DNA of 64,000 nucleotides from Nitratidesulfovibrio sp. (GCF_040373385.1 NZ_JBDXXH010000007.1:161392-225391), one strand, 5' to 3'; counted from the first letter of the stretch, positions 8,308 to 17,219 are shown. Numbers and translations: made by a program. The notes: a model not told the origin generated them from the letters alone.

Positions 8308-8913
8308 ATGAGACGCTTTCTGCTGATGCTGCTCGTGGTGGCGCTGCCCCTGGGCCTCGTGGGCTGCGGTGAATACGGCAAGGTGGATCAGGGCCGGGTG
8401 ATCGCATACGACAAGAACGCGAAAACCATTACCCTGATTCAGGACAAGGCCATGGAGCCGCTGAATCCGGACTACTCCATCCTGCCCCCCCACACCTACA
8501 AGCTGCCCGTGGACCCCGCCGAAATGGGGCCGGAACCCAAGGCCGGGCAGCGCATGAAGCTGGATACCAAGGCCAACATCATCCGCATCTTCAACACCAA
8601 GACCCAGGCGTTCGAAGACATCGCGTTCAAGATGGTGGACCTGCAGGAGAACATCGACCGCAACCATCCGCTGGTGTTCGACAAGGCCACGGAAACCGCC
8701 AAGAAGTTCCCCATGGTGGACCGCGACAAGAAGACCGTGGCCATCTACTCCGGCCGCCAGAAGATGCTGTGCACCATCTCGCTGCCTGACGAATACTTCG
8801 CCCTGCCCGATGCCACCTGGGATGCCGGCGACGAAGTGCGCGTGTACTACAAGGCCGAGGGCGTGTCCCTGCGCTTCATGAACATCACCAAGACCGACAT
8901 CTTCAAGAAGTAG
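8308..8913 (+). CDS. periplasmic lipoprotein (DUF4881-like)
   Basis: 201 residues. The N-terminus MRRFLLMLLVVALPLGLVGC is a lipoprotein signal with a lipobox ending at Cys20. The mature part is a soluble, mostly beta-strand-like domain (DQGRVIAYDKNAKTITLIQD; repeated VRVYYK- and IIRIFNTK-type strands). From memory it resembles the DUF4881 proteins of Desulfovibrio, which have no known function. The start has AGAAGGAG upstream and the gene is 31 bp from the transporter gene. A periplasmic partner for the transporter or for the membrane sensor is possible, but inferred only from context. Confidence 0.75.
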   Translation: MRRFLLMLLVVALPLGLVGCGEYGKVDQGRVIAYDKNAKTITLIQDKAMEPLNPDYSILPPHTYKLPVDPAEMGPEPKAGQRMKLDTKANIIRIFNTKTQAFEDIAFKMVDLQENIDRNHPLVFDKATETAKKFPMVDRDKKTVAIYSGRQKMLCTISLPDEYFALPDATWDAGDEVRVYYKAEGVSLRFMNITKTDIFKK

Positions 8914-8922
8914 CCAGACGGC

Positions 8923-8946
8923 GGCGGGGCTGGCGACAGCCCCGCC
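8923..8946 (+). repeat. GC hairpin between operon genes
   Basis: Perfect 9-bp arms (8923-8931, 8938-8946) with a six-base loop, ten bases after the lipoprotein stop, followed by a C-rich stretch with few T residues. It could protect the upstream mRNA from 3' decay or attenuate transcription into the downstream genes. Confidence 0.5.
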
Positions 8947-9050
8947 CCTTCCCCTCCTTCCGCCCCGCCATCCCCCCGTTTGCAGGGTGAGGTGATGGCG
9001 GGCCGGAACGGGCGGAAGAAGCCCAAGGACAAACGACAAGGAGCGACACC

Positions 9051-9275
9051 GTGGAAGACCAGATGGATTTCGCAACCACCGTGGCCCACAAGCTGTTGGT
9101 GCTGACCATGAACATGCTGGCCATCGCGGCGGTGTGCGCGGGCATGTACCGCGCCTCGTTCGTGCCGGACGAATTCACCCCGGTGTTCTTCAAGACCTTT
9201 TTCACGGTGCTGGCCCCTTCGCTGGTGCTGGGCTGGTGCGCCAAGCGCTGGCTGCGCGCCAGGGGCCGCGCGTGA
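9051..9275 (+). CDS. small two-helix membrane protein
   Basis: 74 residues, GTG start with CAAGGAG seven bases upstream. Two hydrophobic segments (about 13-29, AHKLLVLTMNMLAIAAV, and 47-64, FFTVLAPSLVLGWCAKRW) are joined by a short acidic loop, with a basic C-terminus (KRWLRARGRA). No family recognised. Its stop codon overlaps the GTG start of the next gene (GTGA), so the two membrane proteins are translated together and probably interact. An in-frame ATG at 9063 is a less likely start because it is too far from the ribosome site. Confidence 0.7.
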   Translation: MEDQMDFATTVAHKLLVLTMNMLAIAAVCAGMYRASFVPDEFTPVFFKTFFTVLAPSLVLGWCAKRWLRARGRA

Positions 9276-10108
9276 CCAAGTCCGCGCATCTGGCGCGCCA
9301 GCACCGGCGTTCCGGGCGGGTGGCGCTGCTGCTTCTGCTGGTCTGCGCGCTCAGCCTGGTGGATGGGCTGGTGGGCAGCATGCAGCAGGGCTTCAACCGT
9401 ACCGACGCGCTGCCCGGCGGCGAATACCCCGTCAGCGGGCCGCTGCCGCCACGGACGGAGACCATCGAGGACATGGTCATCGAGGGGGGCACCGACGACA
9501 GGCAGGTGCGCCTTGTCCCCTACGAAGTCTATTCCGGCTACTGGCTGGGCGGAAAGATGTGGCGCGGCGCCATCAAGGTGGGGGCCAGCCCCGCCTCGGG
9601 CGAATATGTCATCCGCGTGCACGACAAGTATGGCGAAAAGCAGAACCCCACGCTGGTATTTTCGGTGCAGGTCTGGCCCGACGAGGCCACCCGGATGGCC
9701 AATGCGCCGGAACGGCTCACCCGTTGGCTCGGCATCGAACCCTTTGCCCTGTCCGTGCTGGTGCTGCCCTTTGCCGTGTTGGCGGGGTTCTGCAACTTCA
9801 TGCTGGGCCGGGCCTGGAGCCGGGCTCTGCTGGCCGAGCGCAGTGCCGAAATCTACAAGCTGCTGCCCGCGCCCGACGGCGGCGGCAAGGACGTCACCTT
9901 CGGTCTTGGCGTGCAGCACGGTGCCAGCCCCGGCATGCGCTGCCGCATCCACCGGCCCGACGGCACCCCCGTGGGCGAGGCGCGGGTGGTGGAATGCACC
10001 GCACGCGACTGCGTGGCCCGCGTGCCGCACGGCCTGAACGTGCAGCCCGGCGATGTGGTGACCTTGCCCGACATCGCGCTCCAGGCTGCGGAAACGCACG
10101 GCGCGTGA
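9272..10108 (+). CDS. membrane protein with periplasmic domain and cytoplasmic C-terminal domain
   Basis: 278 residues. Two membrane helices (about 16-36 and 156-178) flank a periplasmic domain of about 115 residues with beta-like segments (VRLVPYEVYSGYWLGGKMWRGAIKV, GEYVIRVHDKYGE). A cytoplasmic C-terminal domain (about 185-278) follows, with a small beta-barrel-like core (DVTFGLGVQHGASPGMRCRIHRPDG ... PGDVVTLPD). The layout suggests a one-piece transmembrane signalling or adaptor protein, but there is no kinase motif. The GTG start overlaps the previous stop by four bases. The next gene, 61 bp downstream, is a lone response regulator, so it may help pass an envelope signal to it. Function unknown. 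Confidence 0.7.
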   Translation: MTKSAHLARQHRRSGRVALLLLLVCALSLVDGLVGSMQQGFNRTDALPGGEYPVSGPLPPRTETIEDMVIEGGTDDRQVRLVPYEVYSGYWLGGKMWRGAIKVGASPASGEYVIRVHDKYGEKQNPTLVFSVQVWPDEATRMANAPERLTRWLGIEPFALSVLVLPFAVLAGFCNFMLGRAWSRALLAERSAEIYKLLPAPDGGGKDVTFGLGVQHGASPGMRCRIHRPDGTPVGEARVVECTARDCVARVPHGLNVQPGDVVTLPDIALQAAETHGA

Positions 10109-10169
10109 AGACGCCGCAACCGAACCGGCGGGCTGAAGGGCTGGCGGGCAGAGGCCCGGGAGGAGGAAC

Positions 10170-10580
10170 ATGGACTGTCCGGAACTGCTGAAAAGCTGTC
10201 GCATCCTGCTGGTGGATGACGAGGACGGCTTTCGCGATGCGCTGCTGCGCCGCATGCGCAAGCGCGGCGTGACCATGGACGGCGTGGCCAGCGGCCAGGC
10301 CGCGTTGGAATGGCTGGCCCGGCAGGCGGTGGACGTGGTGATCCTGGACATCCAACTGGGCGACATGGACGGTCGCGACGTGCTGCGCGAAATTCGCAAG
10401 TCCGGCGGCGAAGACCCGGCGGTGATCATCCTGAGCGGGCACGCCTACACGGACATCGCGCTGGACGCCATGCGCGCCGGGGCCAGCGACTACCTGCTCA
10501 AACCCTGCCCGGTGGAGGAACTGCTGGAGCGCATCGAAACCGCGTTCGAACAGGTGCTGGAGCGGCGCGCCGCGCAATAG
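10170..10580 (+). CDS. single-domain response regulator (CheY-like receiver)
   Basis: 136 residues consisting only of a receiver domain: acidic pocket LLVDDED (Asp16/Asp17), phospho-acceptor Asp60 in VVILDIQLGDMDG, conserved Ser in IILSGHA and Lys in YLLKP. With no output domain it must act by protein contact, on a kinase, a phosphorelay or a partner such as the AAA+ sensor protein of this locus. No histidine kinase lies next to it; the PEP-synthase-like protein is the only nearby candidate phosphotransfer protein. GGAGGAGG lies just upstream of the ATG. It is the last gene of the operon. Confidence 0.88.
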   Translation: MDCPELLKSCRILLVDDEDGFRDALLRRMRKRGVTMDGVASGQAALEWLARQAVDVVILDIQLGDMDGRDVLREIRKSGGEDPAVIILSGHAYTDIALDAMRAGASDYLLKPCPVEELLERIETAFEQVLERRAAQ

Positions 10581-10995
10581 CGCCAGCGCGGTTGCGGCCC
10601 CGGGCAAGATAGTGAATTTCGCCGGGCCCCCCGGCACGGCGTGCACCCGCCGCAAGTGTCCCACGACAGCATACGCCCATCCCCCCTCCACAGTCCGGGG
10701 CGGAACCTTCGCAGCAGACGGTTCCGCCCCGGACTCACGTGGTGCGGGGGGAAGGGTGCGGGGGAAGGCCGCGCACCCGCGCGTGGAGGTGCCGGGAAGC
10801 AGCACGCGTTTGCTGTGGCCGCTGGCAGGCGAGGGGAGATGACCGGGGGGCGGATGTGCGGGATGTGCGGATGGGCGGGATGTGCGGATGGCCTGAGGGC
10901 GGAAAGGCGGATGGACAGACGGCAGGGCGGGCCGTGCGTCCCCTGCGGCAAAGCGTGAGGACGTCAGCCGCGTATGTCTGACTGACGGGCGGGCG
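10581..10995. other. convergent intergenic region with one strong hairpin
   Basis: No gene is seen in these 415 bases. The region holds a long hairpin (10692-10735) and G-rich low-complexity sequence with repeated GGATGTGCGG units near 10855-10890. Confidence 0.5.
10692..10735. terminator. long hairpin between convergent genes
   Basis: Perfect 16-bp arms (10692-10707 with 10720-10735) around a 12-base loop. There is no T tract on either strand, so it is a weak intrinsic terminator by the standard rule. Its position between convergent genes fits a bidirectional terminator or transcript-end stabiliser. Confidence 0.5.
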
Positions 10996-11928
10996 TCAGT
11001 CGCGCAGCAGCACCCAGGTCAGTTCGTGCTTGTTGTGGGCCAGGTGCAGCAGGCGCGACCCCGGCACCGCCGCGAAGGCGCGCGCGGTTGCGTGGTCCGT
11101 TTCGGCCTGAAACTTCAGGGTGCACACGAAGTTGCGGCACTGGCCAAGTTCCAGCCAGCGGCCCACGGTGGCCAGCAGCCTGTCCGGGTAGCAGATTACG
11201 TCCGAGAACAGCCAGTCCACGGCCCCGGCGTGGCGCGGGTCCAGCCCAAAGGCGCTGCCGGTGCAGAAGTTCACATTGGGGTGGGCGGCGATGTGCGGGG
11301 CGATGTCCGCCTTGTCCACACTGAACACGCGCGCGCCCAGTTCCGCCAGCACCCAGGTCCATCCGCCGGGGCAACTGCCCAGGTCCAGGCACAGTTCGCC
11401 GGGGCCGGGCCGCCTGCCGATGAGCGTGAACAGTTCCCACAGCTTCAGGTAGGCGCGGGTGGGCGGTACGGTGCGGTTTTCCTCGAAGCGGGGTTCGCCG
11501 TCGGGGAAGGGGCTGGTGCACCGGGCGGATGCCAGCACTAGGTCCGGCTCCCACAGGGTCCATGAACCCAGCGGAGCCGTGGGCGGCGCATCGCCGAACA
11601 CCACGGGGCGGGCGGCCACGCGGGGCAACTGCTCCTGCACCAGCGCGGCCCGGCGGTGGTGGCCGGTGGCGTGCAGGTGCCAGTTGCGCTGGATGGCCTT
11701 CAGCTTGCGGGCCGCGTCGCCGATGGAGGCAACCGGGATGGTCACGGGGTCCAGCCAGACGTTCTGCGCCCATGCCGCCGGGCGGGGCGGACCTGCGGCC
11801 ACCACCAGCCGCCCGCGCACGTCCAGTACCCGCGCGTCGTGCAGGTCCTCGAGCTCATGGACGAGGTCGTCGGTGAACCCGGCGGCGGCGATGTAGATGG
11901 TGCGGTCATCCAGGGGGGTGGCGGTCAT
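10996..11928 (-). CDS. FtsJ/RlmM-like SAM-dependent rRNA methyltransferase
   Basis: 310 residues. The Rossmann methyltransferase core begins near residue 170 with the SAM-binding motif CLDLGSCPGGWTWVL. An acidic second motif (FSVDKAD) and catalytic-type residues follow (LFSDVICYPD, FVCTLKFQ with Lys), as in FtsJ-fold 2'-O-methyltransferases such as RlmM of 23S rRNA. The N-terminal 150 residues (IYIAAAGFTDDLVHELEDL) probably form an RNA-binding domain. I infer 2'-O-methylation of structured RNA; the exact nucleotide is unknown. The start at MTATPLDDR was chosen because upstream in-frame sequence is Arg/Pro-rich and not protein-like, but no good ribosome site is visible, so start confidence is moderate. 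Divergent from the ABC permeases. Confidence 0.75.
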   Translation of the reverse strand: MTATPLDDRTIYIAAAGFTDDLVHELEDLHDARVLDVRGRLVVAAGPPRPAAWAQNVWLDPVTIPVASIGDAARKLKAIQRNWHLHATGHHRRAALVQEQLPRVAARPVVFGDAPPTAPLGSWTLWEPDLVLASARCTSPFPDGEPRFEENRTVPPTRAYLKLWELFTLIGRRPGPGELCLDLGSCPGGWTWVLAELGARVFSVDKADIAPHIAAHPNVNFCTGSAFGLDPRHAGAVDWLFSDVICYPDRLLATVGRWLELGQCRNFVCTLKFQAETDHATARAFAAVPGSRLLHLAHNKHELTWVLLRD

Positions 11929-12186
11929 GTTCGTGTCCGGGGGTTGGGAAGGCGGTAAGGGTGTACGGCGGCGTGGGCGTGCCTGTAGCGCGGCGCGGTC
12001 CATATGGCAAGGGCGGGGCCGGACGGGAACAGGCAGGCGTCGGCACGGGCGGCGATCCGCGCGGCGCGTGGCCACCGCTCCGCCGTTCCGCGTTGCCACC
12101 CGCTTGCACCCGGCCCCGCTATGCCTGTACAGGGCGGTATCGTCGCCCCTGCGCATCCGTCACCAGAAATCGCCGCCGGAATCGCC

Positions 12187-13137
12187 ATGCAACCGCCCAT
12201 CCGTCATTCCGACCGCGCGCCCTCCCCGCGTGCCCCCGACCGCAGCCATGCGTCCGCGCGCCGCATGGCCGCCCTGTGTCCGCTGCTGGTGTTGCTGGTG
12301 CCCTTTCTGGCGGGTGTGGCGCTGACGGCGGCCCAATCCCTGGGCTGGCTGCTGCCGATAGCGTACCTGCCGGAACAGGTTGCGCAGGGGCTTTCGGCAC
12401 CGGACAGGTGGGCCGGGTGGCGGCAACTGGCGCAGCCGCACATGGCCGGTTCGCTGCTGCTGGGGTTGCGCGTGGCCGGGGTGTCGGCCCTGCTTTCCGT
12501 GGCGGGGGGCGCGCTGCTGGCCTACGGGGTGTGGCGGCTGCCCGCCCGCATGCAACTGGCTGCGCTGGTGTTCCGGGTGCCACTGGTGCTGCCGCACATC
12601 GTGGTGGCCTTTCTGGTCATCGTGTTCTGGAGCCGTTCCGGCCTTGTGTCCGCCGCGCTGTACCAGGCCGGGATCATCAGCGGACAGGCGCAGTTTCCGG
12701 CCCTGCTCTGGAGTGGCGACGGCATGGGCATGGTCATGGCCTACACCTACAAGGAATTGCCCTTCGTCATGCTGCTGGCCGTGGCATCGCTGCGGCGGCT
12801 GGACCCGCGCCTCGTGGAGACGGCCCGCATGCTGGGGGCGGGGCGGTGGGCCGTGCTGCGCGATGTGGTGGTGCCGCACCTTGTCCCGGTGCTGCACGCC
12901 TCGTTCCTCATCCTGTTCCTGTACGCCTTCGGCGCGGTGGAAATTCCCCTGCTGCTGGGCGAATCCACCCCGGCCATGCCGGGGGTGGCGGCGTACGACC
13001 TGTACTTTCTGCGTTCGCTGGAGGACCGTCCGGCGGCGGCCGCCCTGCTGACCCTGCTGCTTTTGTGCTGTACCGGGTTCGTGGCGGCGTACGTGCGGCT
13101 GGTGGCCGGGTTGCGCGGTCGGGAGCGTCAACTGTGA
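12187..13137 (+). CDS. ABC transporter permease, BPD-type, subunit 1
   Basis: 316 residues with six predicted membrane helices and the permease EAA loop ETARMLGAGRWAVLRDVVVPHL (near 216), which contacts the ATPase subunit. It resembles permeases for iron(III), polyamine, thiamine or molybdate-type importers; the substrate cannot be told. The start at MQPPIRHSD gives a short cytoplasmic N-terminus, and MAALCPLL at 12265 is an alternative. It overlaps the second permease by four bases (GTGA). No ATPase or substrate-binding protein gene lies beside it, which is unusual for this transporter class. Confidence 0.82.
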   Translation: MQPPIRHSDRAPSPRAPDRSHASARRMAALCPLLVLLVPFLAGVALTAAQSLGWLLPIAYLPEQVAQGLSAPDRWAGWRQLAQPHMAGSLLLGLRVAGVSALLSVAGGALLAYGVWRLPARMQLAALVFRVPLVLPHIVVAFLVIVFWSRSGLVSAALYQAGIISGQAQFPALLWSGDGMGMVMAYTYKELPFVMLLAVASLRRLDPRLVETARMLGAGRWAVLRDVVVPHLVPVLHASFLILFLYAFGAVEIPLLLGESTPAMPGVAAYDLYFLRSLEDRPAAAALLTLLLLCCTGFVAAYVRLVAGLRGRERQL

Positions 13138-14015
13138 GCCCGCGCAACGGAAAGGGCAGGGGCGCCGGGTGGCCGAGCGGCGGGGCGGATTCGCGCCCTC
13201 GCTCGCACCCTCGCTCGCACCCTCGTTCAAGCCTGGGATCGCGCCTGTTTCTGGCAGTGCTGTGGCTGCTGTTCGGCCTGCCGCTGCCAGTGCTGGCCCT
13301 GTGGGCCGCAGCGCCCGGCTGGGCCTGGCCCGATCTGTGGCCCGCCGTGCTCGGGGGGCGCACGACGGCCTTCGTGCTGGCCAACCGGCAGTCCATTGCC
13401 GGGGCGCTGACCTCGTCCACCCTGTACTCGCTGGCCGTGGTGGGCGTAACCCTGTGCGTTTGCTTGGCACCTGCGCGGCTGCTGGCCTTCGGGCGGTTCC
13501 GGGGGCGGGGCGCGCTGGAAGGGTTGCTGCTGGCCCCGGCCCTGCTGCCCGCCATGGGTTTTGCCCTTGGCCTGTACGGCACCTTGGTGCGCCTTGGCCT
13601 TGCGGACACCCCGGCGGGGGTGGTGCTGGTCTTGTCGGTGGTGTCGTACCCGTACATGCTGCGGGCGCTGGCTTCCGGCTTCGAGACCGTGGGGCCGGAC
13701 TACGGCCATTGCGCCGCCAACCTGGGCGCGGGGCCGCTGCTGCGCCTGCTGGCCGTGGAGCTGCCGCTGCTGTTGCCCGCCGCCGTGGCGGGCGGGTCGG
13801 TGGTGTTCCTGGTGGCCTTTTCCGACTATTTCCTGGTGCAGTTGGTGGGCGGCGGGGGTGTTCCCTCGTTCACCGGGTATCTGTTCCCGGTGTTGCAATC
13901 GCCGGACAGGGCTCTTGCGGCCATGCTGTCGCTGGTATTTCTTGTGGTGCCCGTTGCGCTGTTCGTGCTGGTGGAGGGGCTGGTGCTGGCCGTGTACCGG
14001 CGGCGCGGCATGTAG
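13134..14015 (+). CDS. ABC transporter permease, BPD-type, subunit 2
   Basis: 293 residues with a GTG start overlapping the stop of the first permease. The N-terminus is Arg/Ser/Pro/His-rich and poorly conserved-looking, including a repeated PRSHPRSHPRS stretch, then six hydrophobic helices. The EAA-type loop reads HCAANLGAGPLLRLLAVELPLL. It presumably forms a heterodimeric channel with the upstream protein. The coupled start and shared family make the pair certain to be one transporter. Its ATPase must be encoded elsewhere, as the next gene is a diguanylate cyclase. Confidence 0.82.
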   Translation: MSPRNGKGRGAGWPSGGADSRPRSHPRSHPRSSLGSRLFLAVLWLLFGLPLPVLALWAAAPGWAWPDLWPAVLGGRTTAFVLANRQSIAGALTSSTLYSLAVVGVTLCVCLAPARLLAFGRFRGRGALEGLLLAPALLPAMGFALGLYGTLVRLGLADTPAGVVLVLSVVSYPYMLRALASGFETVGPDYGHCAANLGAGPLLRLLAVELPLLLPAAVAGGSVVFLVAFSDYFLVQLVGGGGVPSFTGYLFPVLQSPDRALAAMLSLVFLVVPVALFVLVEGLVLAVYRRRGM

Positions 14016-14195
14016 GAAGGCGACGGAGCGGAAAGTGATGCCTTGCCGACCCCATTGCGCGTGCAATCCGCATTGTGGCGTGGTATGCTGCACCATGGCC
14101 CTGTACGCGTCGTTCGGCGTTGCGGGAGAGCGTCGGCGGCGCGGGGCATAGGGATATCAGAGAGGCTACGGGCACAAGAGTCCGAGGATGCACGG

Positions 14196-17100
14196 ATGAC
14201 GGCACCAATCGGGCCGCAAGGGGGGCATATGGACTTCATCAATATAGGCGAACGGACACGGAATCGCTGGCAGCAGTCGCTGGACACCCTGGCACGGCTG
14301 CTGGGCATTCGGGTGGCCGCCATCATGCGGCGAAACCCTGAGGGACTTTCGGTGCTGCTGTCCAGCAACACTGCGGGCAACCCGCTGGTGCCGGGCATGC
14401 GTATGGCTTCCGCAGGGGGCGGCACGTACTGCGATGCCGTCGTGGAGACAGGCAAGCCGGTCTACGTGCAAAACGCGCTGGATGATCCGCACTGGCGCGA
14501 CAGCCCCATGGTCCGGGCGGGCTTTGTGGCCTATCTGGGCTACCCCCTGCGGCTGCCCAATGGGCGGTTGTACGGCACGTTGTGTCTGCTGGACACGCGA
14601 CAGTGGCCGGTTTCGGAAGTGTACCGGGGCATCGTGGACGATTTCCACGCACAGGTGGAGGAATTCCTGGCCCTGGCCTACGAGAGCGCCCTGTTCGGCG
14701 CGCAGCAGGATACCCTGCCTTCTGCCGCGTTGACCGTGGACATTCGTGGAATGGTGGAAAGGGCCAATCGCCGCTTTTCGAAGCTGTGGGGCATCGAGGT
14801 GGACGCCTCCGGTCTGGCAGGGCTCCCGTTGGCAGAGGTGCGCACCCTGCTGGCAGACCGCCTGCTGGACCCCGACGCCATAGCCGCCGTTCTGCCCGAT
14901 GACGAGGCGGGCCTGGCCGCATCCTCTGGACCGATGGCCTCCTCCGCCCTGGTCGCTCCGGTGCGCATGCCGGACGGTACCGGAGGGCATCTGGTGTTGC
15001 TGGCCGATGGCCGCGTGCTGCGGCGCACCCATCGGACCCTGCGCGGCGAGTACGGGCGGGCCTGGGGCAGCGTGTGGCTGTTCGAGGACGTGACCGCCGA
15101 GGTGCGTGCCCAGGAAGCCCTGACCCGCAGCGAGGAACGGCTGAAGCTGGCACTGGACGCCGCCAGCGAGGCCCACTGGGACTGGAATTTCGAGACCGGC
15201 GAGCTGTATTGCAGCCCGCGCTACTACGAGATGCTGGGCTACGTGCCGGGTGAATTCGAATGCACCCACGAGGCCCTGCGCGACCTGATGCACCCCGACG
15301 ATCTGAGCGAAGTCACCGCCGCCCTGTGCATGCCGGACCCGGCAGTGTCGCACGCGGTGGCCGCCTGCGGGGTGGGGCAGTTCGAGGTGCAGTTTCGCCT
15401 GCGCACCAAGAACGGCGGCTGGAAATGGATGCTGGCGCGGGGCCGCGTGCTGGCCCGGCGCGAGGACGGTTCGCCCGCGCGGGTGGTGGGCACGCACATG
15501 GACATCACCACCGCCGTCAGCCAGCGGCTGGCGCTTGCCCGCAGCGAGGAACTGTTCCGGGGCATCTTCAGCACCGCCTCGGTAGGCATCGTGCTGCTGG
15601 ACCGCTTCGGCCTGCTGGTGCGGGTCAACGAAGCCTGCGCGCGCATGCTGGGCTACGAAGTGGAGGAAATGCGCGGCCAACACTTCAGCCGGTTCATGCA
15701 CAACGACGAAACCACCCTGGCCGCCACCATCCTGGCCGGCCTGCTGGACCGCACCCAGACCACCAGTCGCCTGCAACACCGCCTGCGCGGCAAGGACGGC
15801 GACTACCTGTGGACCGACATCAGCGCCTCGCCGCTGGAAGGGCCGGACGGCGAGGTGGAGGCGGCCCTGGCCATCATCGTGGACATCAACGAGCAGCGCG
15901 CGGCCCAACAGGCCCAGGAGGACAGCGAGCGGCGCTACCGGGCCCTGTTCGAGAACGCCCAGGTGGGCATTTTCCGCACTCGCATCGCCGATGGCGTATT
16001 CCTGGAGGCCAACAGCCGGATCATCGAAATGTACGGCTGGCCGGACCACGACGAATTCATGAAAACCATGCGGTCCACCGAATGGTATGTGGACCCGGAG
16101 GCCCGTACCCGCATGGTGTCGACCCTGCTGCGCCGGGGGGAATTCCGCAACATGGAAGTGGAAATGCGCCGCCGCGACGGCTCCACGGTGTGGTTCGAGT
16201 ATTCCGGCAAGCTGGACGGCGACACCGTCATCGGCGTGGCCCAGGACGTCACACAGCGCCGGGCGGCGGAAGCGGCGCGCCAGCGGTCCGAGGCGCACTA
16301 CCGACTGCTGTTCGAGGCCGCAGCCGACGCCATCTTCCTGCACGACCCCGAGGGGCGCTTTCTGGACGTGAACGAGGTGGCTTGCCGCCGCCTGGGCTAC
16401 ACCCGGCGCGAACTGCTGACCATGAACCCGCGCGAACTGGACGCCGAGGAATTCGCCGAGCAGGTGGAGGAGCGCATCCTGCAACTGCGCGAGGAAGGAT
16501 CGCTGACCTTCGAATCCGCCCATCGCACCCGCAGCGGCACGGTCCTGCCCGTGGAAATCCACGCCAAGCTGCTCGATTTCGACGGCAGGCCCGTGGTGCT
16601 CAGCATCGCGCGGGACATCACCGACCGCAAGCGGCTGGAACAGGCCCTGATGCGCGAGGCCACCACCGACCCGCTGACGGGCATCCGCAACCGGCGGCAG
16701 TTCTTCGTGGACGCCGAGCGTGAAATGGGCCGGGCCGTGCGCTACGGGCGCCCGCTGGCCGTGCTGATGCTGGACCTGGACCGCTTCAAGCGCGTCAATG
16801 ACCGCTTCGGCCACCATGCGGGCGATGCCGTGCTGCTGGGCTGCGTGCATGCCTGCCAGCAGGCGCTGCGCGATACCGACATACTGGGGCGGCTGGGCGG
16901 CGAGGAATTCGCCGTGGTGTTGCTGGAAACGGACCTGGACGATGCGCTGATCGCCGCCGAGCGGCTGCGCAAGGCCGTGGAGGAAATGGACGTGCCGTTC
17001 AGCGGGCAACGGTTGCGCTGCACGGTGAGCATCGGCCTTGCCCTGCGCGGGCCGGGGGACGGGGCGCTGGACGACATCCTGCGCCGGGCGGACACGGCGC

Positions 17101-17219
17101 TGTATGCCGCCAAGGAGGCGGGCCGCAACCGGGTGATGCTGGCGCGCGCCGTCAACGGCGGGGTGGAAGACCAGAACCGTCGCTGGAGCAGTGGCGGCGT
17201 GCTGCGCGGCGAGGGCTGA
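14196..17219 (+). CDS. diguanylate cyclase with GAF and multiple PAS domains
   Basis: 1007 residues, no membrane helix, so a cytoplasmic sensor. Order: GAF (about 25-160), degenerate PAS (170-300), then four PAS domains (about 310-440, 450-565, 580-690, 700-812), then GGDEF (820-985). The catalytic motif is GGEEF (901-905), with DPLTGIRNRR and DLDRFKRVND before it, so synthesis of cyclic di-GMP is expected. RDTD (892-895), five residues before GGEEF, fits the RxxD inhibitory site, implying product feedback. No EAL domain. The start at MTAPIGPQ has GAGG upstream; MDFINIGE at 14229, behind an A/G-rich AAGGGGGG stretch, is a real alternative. Signals and motility or biofilm targets are unknown. 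Confidence 0.9.
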   Translation: MTAPIGPQGGHMDFINIGERTRNRWQQSLDTLARLLGIRVAAIMRRNPEGLSVLLSSNTAGNPLVPGMRMASAGGGTYCDAVVETGKPVYVQNALDDPHWRDSPMVRAGFVAYLGYPLRLPNGRLYGTLCLLDTRQWPVSEVYRGIVDDFHAQVEEFLALAYESALFGAQQDTLPSAALTVDIRGMVERANRRFSKLWGIEVDASGLAGLPLAEVRTLLADRLLDPDAIAAVLPDDEAGLAASSGPMASSALVAPVRMPDGTGGHLVLLADGRVLRRTHRTLRGEYGRAWGSVWLFEDVTAEVRAQEALTRSEERLKLALDAASEAHWDWNFETGELYCSPRYYEMLGYVPGEFECTHEALRDLMHPDDLSEVTAALCMPDPAVSHAVAACGVGQFEVQFRLRTKNGGWKWMLARGRVLARREDGSPARVVGTHMDITTAVSQRLALARSEELFRGIFSTASVGIVLLDRFGLLVRVNEACARMLGYEVEEMRGQHFSRFMHNDETTLAATILAGLLDRTQTTSRLQHRLRGKDGDYLWTDISASPLEGPDGEVEAALAIIVDINEQRAAQQAQEDSERRYRALFENAQVGIFRTRIADGVFLEANSRIIEMYGWPDHDEFMKTMRSTEWYVDPEARTRMVSTLLRRGEFRNMEVEMRRRDGSTVWFEYSGKLDGDTVIGVAQDVTQRRAAEAARQRSEAHYRLLFEAAADAIFLHDPEGRFLDVNEVACRRLGYTRRELLTMNPRELDAEEFAEQVEERILQLREEGSLTFESAHRTRSGTVLPVEIHAKLLDFDGRPVVLSIARDITDRKRLEQALMREATTDPLTGIRNRRQFFVDAEREMGRAVRYGRPLAVLMLDLDRFKRVNDRFGHHAGDAVLLGCVHACQQALRDTDILGRLGGEEFAVVLLETDLDDALIAAERLRKAVEEMDVPFSGQRLRCTVSIGLALRGPGDGALDDILRRADTALYAAKEAGRNRVMLARAVNGGVEDQNRRWSSGGVLRGEG

